Below are positions 5,682 through 8,810 of a DNA stretch of 8,810 nucleotides, one piece after another (position 1 is the stretch's first letter; each line of letters opens with the position of its first letter). This stretch comes from Candidatus Nitrosymbiomonas sp. (GTDB lineage Bacteria; Sysuimicrobiota; Sysuimicrobiia; Sysuimicrobiales; Humicultoraceae), in contig DYHL01000077.1 of the NCBI GenBank assembly GCA_020724185.1, positions 1 through 8,810 of the forward strand. The letters are read 5' to 3'. The position numbers were made by a program, and so were the translations under genes. Under the pieces are notes generated by a model, which saw only the letters and a list, made by a program, of their open reading frames with translations, had not been told where the DNA came from and made no database searches.

Positions 5682-6540
5682 GGCCCATCCCCCGCACGGC
5701 AGCCAGGATGGCCTGCCGGGCCTCTACGATCGTCAGCGCGTCGCCAACCGGCATCCCGCGACCGCGGAGCAGCCGCACCAGGCGCGCGGCCTGCGGCAGC
5801 GCAAGCCCGATGCGCCGGAGGTCGTCTTCACGGGCGAAGACCTCGTGCGGGGAGCCGTCCAGCATCACCCGGCCGGCCTGCATCACGACAATGCGCCCGG
5901 CCAGGAGGGCGGCCTCGTCCATGCTGTGCGTGACGAGCACCAGTGTCATGCCCTTCCGGTGGAGCGCGGCTATGCGCTCGAGCAACTCTTCCTTGCCCCG
6001 CGGATCCAGCCCGGCAGTGGGCTCGTCCAAGACCAGACAACTGGGCCTCATCGCCAGGACGCCTGCCAGCGCGACGCGCCGCATCTCACCCCCCGAGAGG
6101 GTGAACGGGGAGCGGTCGCCAAACCGCCCTGGATCGAGCCCGACCTGGCGCAGGGCCTCGTCCACCCTGGCGGCGATCGTCTCAGCAGGCAGTCCCAGGT
6201 TCTTGGGTCCGAAGGCGACGTCTTTCCGTACGGTCTCCTCGAAGAGCTGGTACTCGGGGAACTGAAAGACCAGCCCGATCTGCTGCCGGGCCCGGCGGCG
6301 GTCGGCGCGCGGCGCCCAGAGATCCTCCCCGGCGATCCGTACCTCACCGGCTGTCGGACGCAGCAGTCCGTTGAAGTGCTGGATGAGCGTGGACTTGCCC
6401 GACCCGGTCGGACCGATGATCGCCACCACCTCGCCAGGGCGGATCTCAAGCGTCACCCCGTCCAGGGCCATCGCCTCCATCGGCGTCCCCCGCAGGTAGG
6501 TGTGGCAGAGCCCTCGGCAGGCAATCAGCGGGTCAGACAT
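5668..6540 (-). CDS. ecfA2: ECF transporter ATPase EcfA2
   Basis: This is the second of two ATPases that power the ECF importer by forming a heterodimer with EcfA1 under EcfT. Numbering from ATG 6540 (290 residues): Walker A GPTGSGKST at 43-51, Q-loop FQFPEYQLF with Gln93, ABC signature LSGGE at 148-152, Walker B CLVLDEPTAGLD with catalytic Glu173, and His205 in VTHSMDEA. The FPEYQLF Q-loop and the DEPTAGLD D-loop are the EcfA2-type versions, which distinguishes it from its neighbour. The start ATG 6540 overlaps the ecfA1 stop by 8 bases. An in-frame TTG at 6555 would add MGPRA but has no better ribosome site. The C-terminal region after about 225 is the usual extension involved in dimer contact. 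Confidence 0.96.
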   Translation of the reverse strand: MSDPLIACRGLCHTYLRGTPMEAMALDGVTLEIRPGEVVAIIGPTGSGKSTLIQHFNGLLRPTAGEVRIAGEDLWAPRADRRRARQQIGLVFQFPEYQLFEETVRKDVAFGPKNLGLPAETIAARVDEALRQVGLDPGRFGDRSPFTLSGGEMRRVALAGVLAMRPSCLVLDEPTAGLDPRGKEELLERIAALHRKGMTLVLVTHSMDEAALLAGRIVVMQAGRVMLDGSPHEVFAREDDLRRIGLALPQAARLVRLLRGRGMPVGDALTIVEARQAILAAVRGMGRGAH

Positions 6541-7399
6541 CGCCCTGGGTCCCAAGGCCCGCGGCAGCGGCCACCGCGTCCGCGAGGGCTTCCACCGTGT
6601 GCGCCCCCTCTGGGAGTCGGAGGCCGTCCTCCCGGAGCCAGCGCGCGAGTTTCGCCATCTGCGGGGCGCCCAGTCGCCCGCCAGGAATCTCGTCGGCCCG
6701 CGCCATGACCCTGGCCGCGGGGCCGTCGAGCACGATGCGGCCGCGGTCCATCGCGATGATGCGCCCGGCGTCGGCCAGGTCTTCCATCGCGTGGGAGATC
6801 AGCATGATGGTGACCCCGTCGCGCCGGTTGAGGACGGCCAGGGTCTCCAGTACCTCGGCGCGACCCGCGGGGTCGAGCATCGTCGTCGCCTCGTCCAGCA
6901 CCAGGCATGCCGGCCGCATGGCCAGGATGCCCGCAATCGCCACGCGCTGCTTCTGCCCGCCGGAGAGGAGGTGCGGGGCTCGGCGGCGGAACTCGGTCAT
7001 GCCCACCGCTGCCAGCGCTTCCCCCACGCGCTCCCGGATCATCGCCGGCGGCAGTCCGAGGTTCTCAGGGCCGAAGGCCACGTCTTCCTCAACGACCGTG
7101 GCCACGAGCTGGTTGTCGGGGTTCTGGAAGATCATGCCCACCCGGCGGCGGATCTCCCAGATTGCCGCGCGGTCGCGGGTGTCAAGGCCTCCCACGCGCA
7201 CTGTTCCAGAGGCGGGCAGGAGAAGCGCGTTGAGGTGCTTGGCCAGGGTGGACTTACCGGAGCCGTTGCCCCCGACGATTCCGAGGTACTCTCCGGGCTC
7301 AACCGAGAACGACAGGCCGTCGAGCGCGACGACGGCCTGCGGGGTGTCCGAATGATAGACGTATCGGAGATCGGTGACTTCAATTAGGGGCTCGCTCAC
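6533..7399 (-). CDS. ecfA1: ECF transporter ATPase EcfA1
   Basis: This is the first ATPase of the ECF module, partner of EcfA2. In the 288-residue product I see Walker A GGNGSGKST at 43-51, Q-loop FQNPDNQLV with Gln92, signature LSGGQ at 145-149, Walker B CLVLDEATTMLD with Glu170, and His203 in ISHAMED. The FQNPDNQ loop and DEATTMLD are typical of EcfA1. The two ATPases are clear paralogues: GPENLGLPPAMIRERVGEAL here matches GPKNLGLPAETIAARVDEAL in EcfA2, and AGILAMRPACLVLDE matches AGVLAMRPSCLVLDE. The start is GTG 7399, with AAGGGGGG about 8 bases upstream. That ribosome site begins inside the TAA stop of rplQ, and the intergenic gap is 14 bases. Confidence 0.96.
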   Translation of the reverse strand: MSEPLIEVTDLRYVYHSDTPQAVVALDGLSFSVEPGEYLGIVGGNGSGKSTLAKHLNALLLPASGTVRVGGLDTRDRAAIWEIRRRVGMIFQNPDNQLVATVVEEDVAFGPENLGLPPAMIRERVGEALAAVGMTEFRRRAPHLLSGGQKQRVAIAGILAMRPACLVLDEATTMLDPAGRAEVLETLAVLNRRDGVTIMLISHAMEDLADAGRIIAMDRGRIVLDGPAARVMARADEIPGGRLGAPQMAKLARWLREDGLRLPEGAHTVEALADAVAAAAGLGTQGDV

Positions 7400-7413
7400 G
7401 CGGCGAACCCCCC

Positions 7414-7767
7414 TTACTTGACCAGTTCGACCAGCGCCATCTCCGCACCGTCACCCCGGCGAACCCGCGTCTTGATGACGCGGGTGTACCCGCCGCGACC
7501 GGCCTGCAGCTTGGGCACCACGTCCCCGAAGAGCCTCGTCAGCACGGCTCGATCCGTGAGGAAGCGCCGAACCTGTCTCCGCGCGTGCATGTCGTTGCCC
7601 ATCGCCGTGGCGATCAGCGTGTCGGCGATCTTCTTGGTTTCCTTGGCCTTGGCGCCGGTCGTCTCGATCCGACCGTGCACGATCAGCGCGCCGACCAGAT
7701 CCCGGAACAGCGCCCGGCGCTCTCCCGTGTCGCGGCCTAGCTTACGGCCTTTCGCTCCCATGCCCAT
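7414..7767 (-). CDS. rplQ: 50S ribosomal protein L17
   Basis: L17 is a component of the large ribosomal subunit, near the tunnel exit. The 117-residue product has the family core: RKLGRDTGERRALFRDLVGALI followed by GRIETTGAKAKETKKIADTLI in the first half and GGYTRVIKTRVRRGDGAEMALVEL at the C-terminus. The length is normal. ATG 7767 is chosen because AGGGAG lies 7 bases upstream. ATG 7761 would remove two residues (MG) and lacks ideal spacing. The gene lies 17 bases downstream of rpoA, the standard bacterial arrangement, and is highly basic as expected. Confidence 0.98.
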   Translation of the reverse strand: MGMGAKGRKLGRDTGERRALFRDLVGALIVHGRIETTGAKAKETKKIADTLIATAMGNDMHARRQVRRFLTDRAVLTRLFGDVVPKLQAGRGGYTRVIKTRVRRGDGAEMALVELVK

Positions 7768-7784
7768 GGTATCGCTCCCTACGC

Positions 7785-8747
7785 CTACGACGGCTCCGGC
7801 TGACGCAGACTGAACCCGTGAAGGGCCAGCTTCTCCTTCACCTCGTCCAGCGACTTCCGGCCGAAGTTCTTGACCGCGACGACCTCATCCTCGGTCTTCC
7901 GGATCAGGTCGCCCACGGTGTGTATTCCAGCGCGCTTCAGGCAGTTGTATGGCCGTACCGACAGGTCAAGCTCCTCGATCGGCATGGTCGCGGCACGGGC
8001 CACCCCGGGATCCTCGGGCCCGCCGAAGCTGACCCCGGGACCCGTCTCGTCAGCAATTCCGGCGAACAGGCGGAAGTGATCAATCAGGATGCGCGAGGCC
8101 TCCTGCAGGGCTTCTTCGGGGCGGATGGATCCGTCGGTCCAGATCTCGAACACCAGCCGGTCCAGGTCAATCGAATGACCTACCCGCGTGTCCTCCACGG
8201 TGAAGTTCACCTTCTGGAGCGGTGAGAAGATTGAGTCAACCGGGATCACGCCGATCACGTGCTCGCTACGGCGATGGCGGTCGGCCGGAACGTAGCCCTT
8301 CCCTCGCTCGACGACGATCTCCATCGCCAGGTGCGCGTCCTTTCGGTCCAGGGTAGCCAGGTGCAAGCTTGGGTTGATGATCTCCACTTCCGGATCTTCC
8401 TGGATGTCCGCCGCCGTGACCTCTCTCTTGCCCTTCACGTCAAGCCGCAGCAGCTTGGGCTTGTCCGTATAGAGCCGGAGCGTGAGTTCTTTCAAGTTCA
8501 GCACGATCTGGGTGACGTCCTCGACTACCCCGCTGATCGTCGAGAACTCGTGAAGCACGCTGTCAATCTTGGCCGAGGTCACCGCCGCGCCGTTGATCGC
8601 CGACAGCAACACCCGGCGCAGCGCGTTGCCGAGCGTCACGCCAAACCCGTGATCGAGCGGCTCCAGGATGAACTTGCCGTACGTATCAGAGAGTTCAGCC
8701 TGCTCCACCTTGGGGGTTGGAGCCTCCCACACGATGCCCACAGCCAT
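7785..8747 (-). CDS. rpoA: DNA-directed RNA polymerase subunit alpha
   Basis: The alpha subunit nucleates assembly of RNA polymerase and contacts upstream promoter DNA and activators. The 320-residue product has the amino-terminal assembly domain (about 1-228) with the dimerisation motif GFGVTLGNALRRVLLSAINGAAV (35-57; middle part most conserved), a flexible linker (about 229-252, rich in Gly/Pro), and the carboxy-terminal domain (about 253-315). The DNA-binding residues fall at the same numbers as in E. coli: Arg265, Asn268 and Cys269 in SVRPYNCLKRAGI, then Gly296, Lys298, Ser299 and Glu302 in NFGRKSLDEVKEKL. ATG 8747 is preferred because AGGAGG lies 10 bases upstream; a TTG at 8753 in the same frame is too close to it. 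The gene lies 45 bases after the rpsD stop. Confidence 0.98.
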   Translation of the reverse strand: MAVGIVWEAPTPKVEQAELSDTYGKFILEPLDHGFGVTLGNALRRVLLSAINGAAVTSAKIDSVLHEFSTISGVVEDVTQIVLNLKELTLRLYTDKPKLLRLDVKGKREVTAADIQEDPEVEIINPSLHLATLDRKDAHLAMEIVVERGKGYVPADRHRRSEHVIGVIPVDSIFSPLQKVNFTVEDTRVGHSIDLDRLVFEIWTDGSIRPEEALQEASRILIDHFRLFAGIADETGPGVSFGGPEDPGVARAATMPIEELDLSVRPYNCLKRAGIHTVGDLIRKTEDEVVAVKNFGRKSLDEVKEKLALHGFSLRQPEPS

Positions 8748-8757
8748 GGTCAACCTA

Positions 8758-8763
8758 CCTCCT
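8758..8763 (-). promoter_or_regulatory. rpoA Shine-Dalgarno
   Basis: A perfect AGGAGG lies 10 bases before ATG 8747 and only 4 bases before the alternative TTG 8753. This supports the ATG and a 320-residue alpha subunit. Confidence 0.6.
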
Positions 8764-8792
8764 ACACCCCTTCGGTCGCTCCCGGAGGATCA

Positions 8793-8810
8793 TCACCGGG
8801 AGTAGTACTC
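8793..8810 (-). CDS. rpsD: 30S ribosomal protein S4, C-terminal end (partial)
   Basis: The last bases of the window on the minus strand read Glu-Tyr-Tyr-Ser-Arg and TGA. EYYSR is the almost invariant C-terminus of bacterial S4 (usually ...IVEYYSR or IVEFYSR), and rpsD directly precedes rpoA in most bacteria. Only five codons are in the window, so the call rests on this ending plus gene order. Confidence 0.8.
   Translation of the reverse strand, partial: EYYSR

Noticed and set aside
5134..6708. 524-codon plus-strand open frame across ecfT, ecfA2 and ecfA1
   Set aside because: It is antisense to three conserved genes and its composition is that of a shadow frame; there is no start context or motif.
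5668..7399. ecfA1/ecfA2 similarity as a recent tandem duplication
   Set aside because: The resemblance is the ancient, functionally required heterodimer pair found across Bacillota; each has its own type-specific Q-loop and D-loop.

Overview
The window is high-GC bacterial DNA (roughly two thirds G+C by eye). It is dominated by one long minus-strand block of conserved housekeeping genes, with one plus-strand transporter gene converging on its far end. Reading the minus strand from the right edge, the order is: the last five codons of rpsD (S4), rpoA, rplQ (L17), ecfA1, ecfA2, ecfT, truA, a CAU-anticodon tRNA, an IreB/ReoM-family (UPF0297) regulator, and murA. The order rpsD-rpoA-rplQ-ecfA1-ecfA2-ecfT-truA is the classic end of the ribosomal-protein superoperon in Bacillota and related Terrabacteria. 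With the UPF0297 gene and the high GC, it suggests a GC-rich Bacillota-like or deep-branching Terrabacterial organism. I cannot place it more precisely. Stop codons are standard: TAG and TGA both end clearly intact genes.

Positions 1-2379 (+) hold an FtsX/MacB-type ABC transporter permease whose 5' end is disrupted. Family-like N-terminal sequence begins at GTG 46 behind a good Shine-Dalgarno, meets an in-frame TGA at 172-174, and resumes in the same frame to an intact 730-residue remainder. Its stop lies 15 bp from the stop of the convergent murA.

Positions 2395-3975 (-) hold murA and, 30 bp upstream of it, the IreB/ReoM homologue. In Listeria, ReoM controls proteolysis of MurA under a PASTA-type Ser/Thr kinase. 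The regulator and its presumed target therefore sit side by side here, and the phospho-acceptor threonine falls at residue 7 if the start best supported by the ribosome binding site is used. Upstream of them lies the tRNA (4004-4079). It is preceded by a perfect extended -10 promoter (TGCTATAAT) in which the truA stop codon is embedded, so the tRNA, regulator and murA probably form their own transcription unit.

Positions 4089-8810 (-) hold tightly packed, partly overlapping genes for tRNA pseudouridylation (truA), the energising module of an ECF vitamin/metal importer (ecfA1, ecfA2, ecfT; no S component here), ribosomal protein L17 and the RNA polymerase alpha subunit. I see no CRISPR array, insertion sequence, prophage or defence gene. 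The most interesting points are the ireB-murA pairing, the promoter nested in the truA stop codon, the A54 T-loop of the tRNA, and the broken permease.
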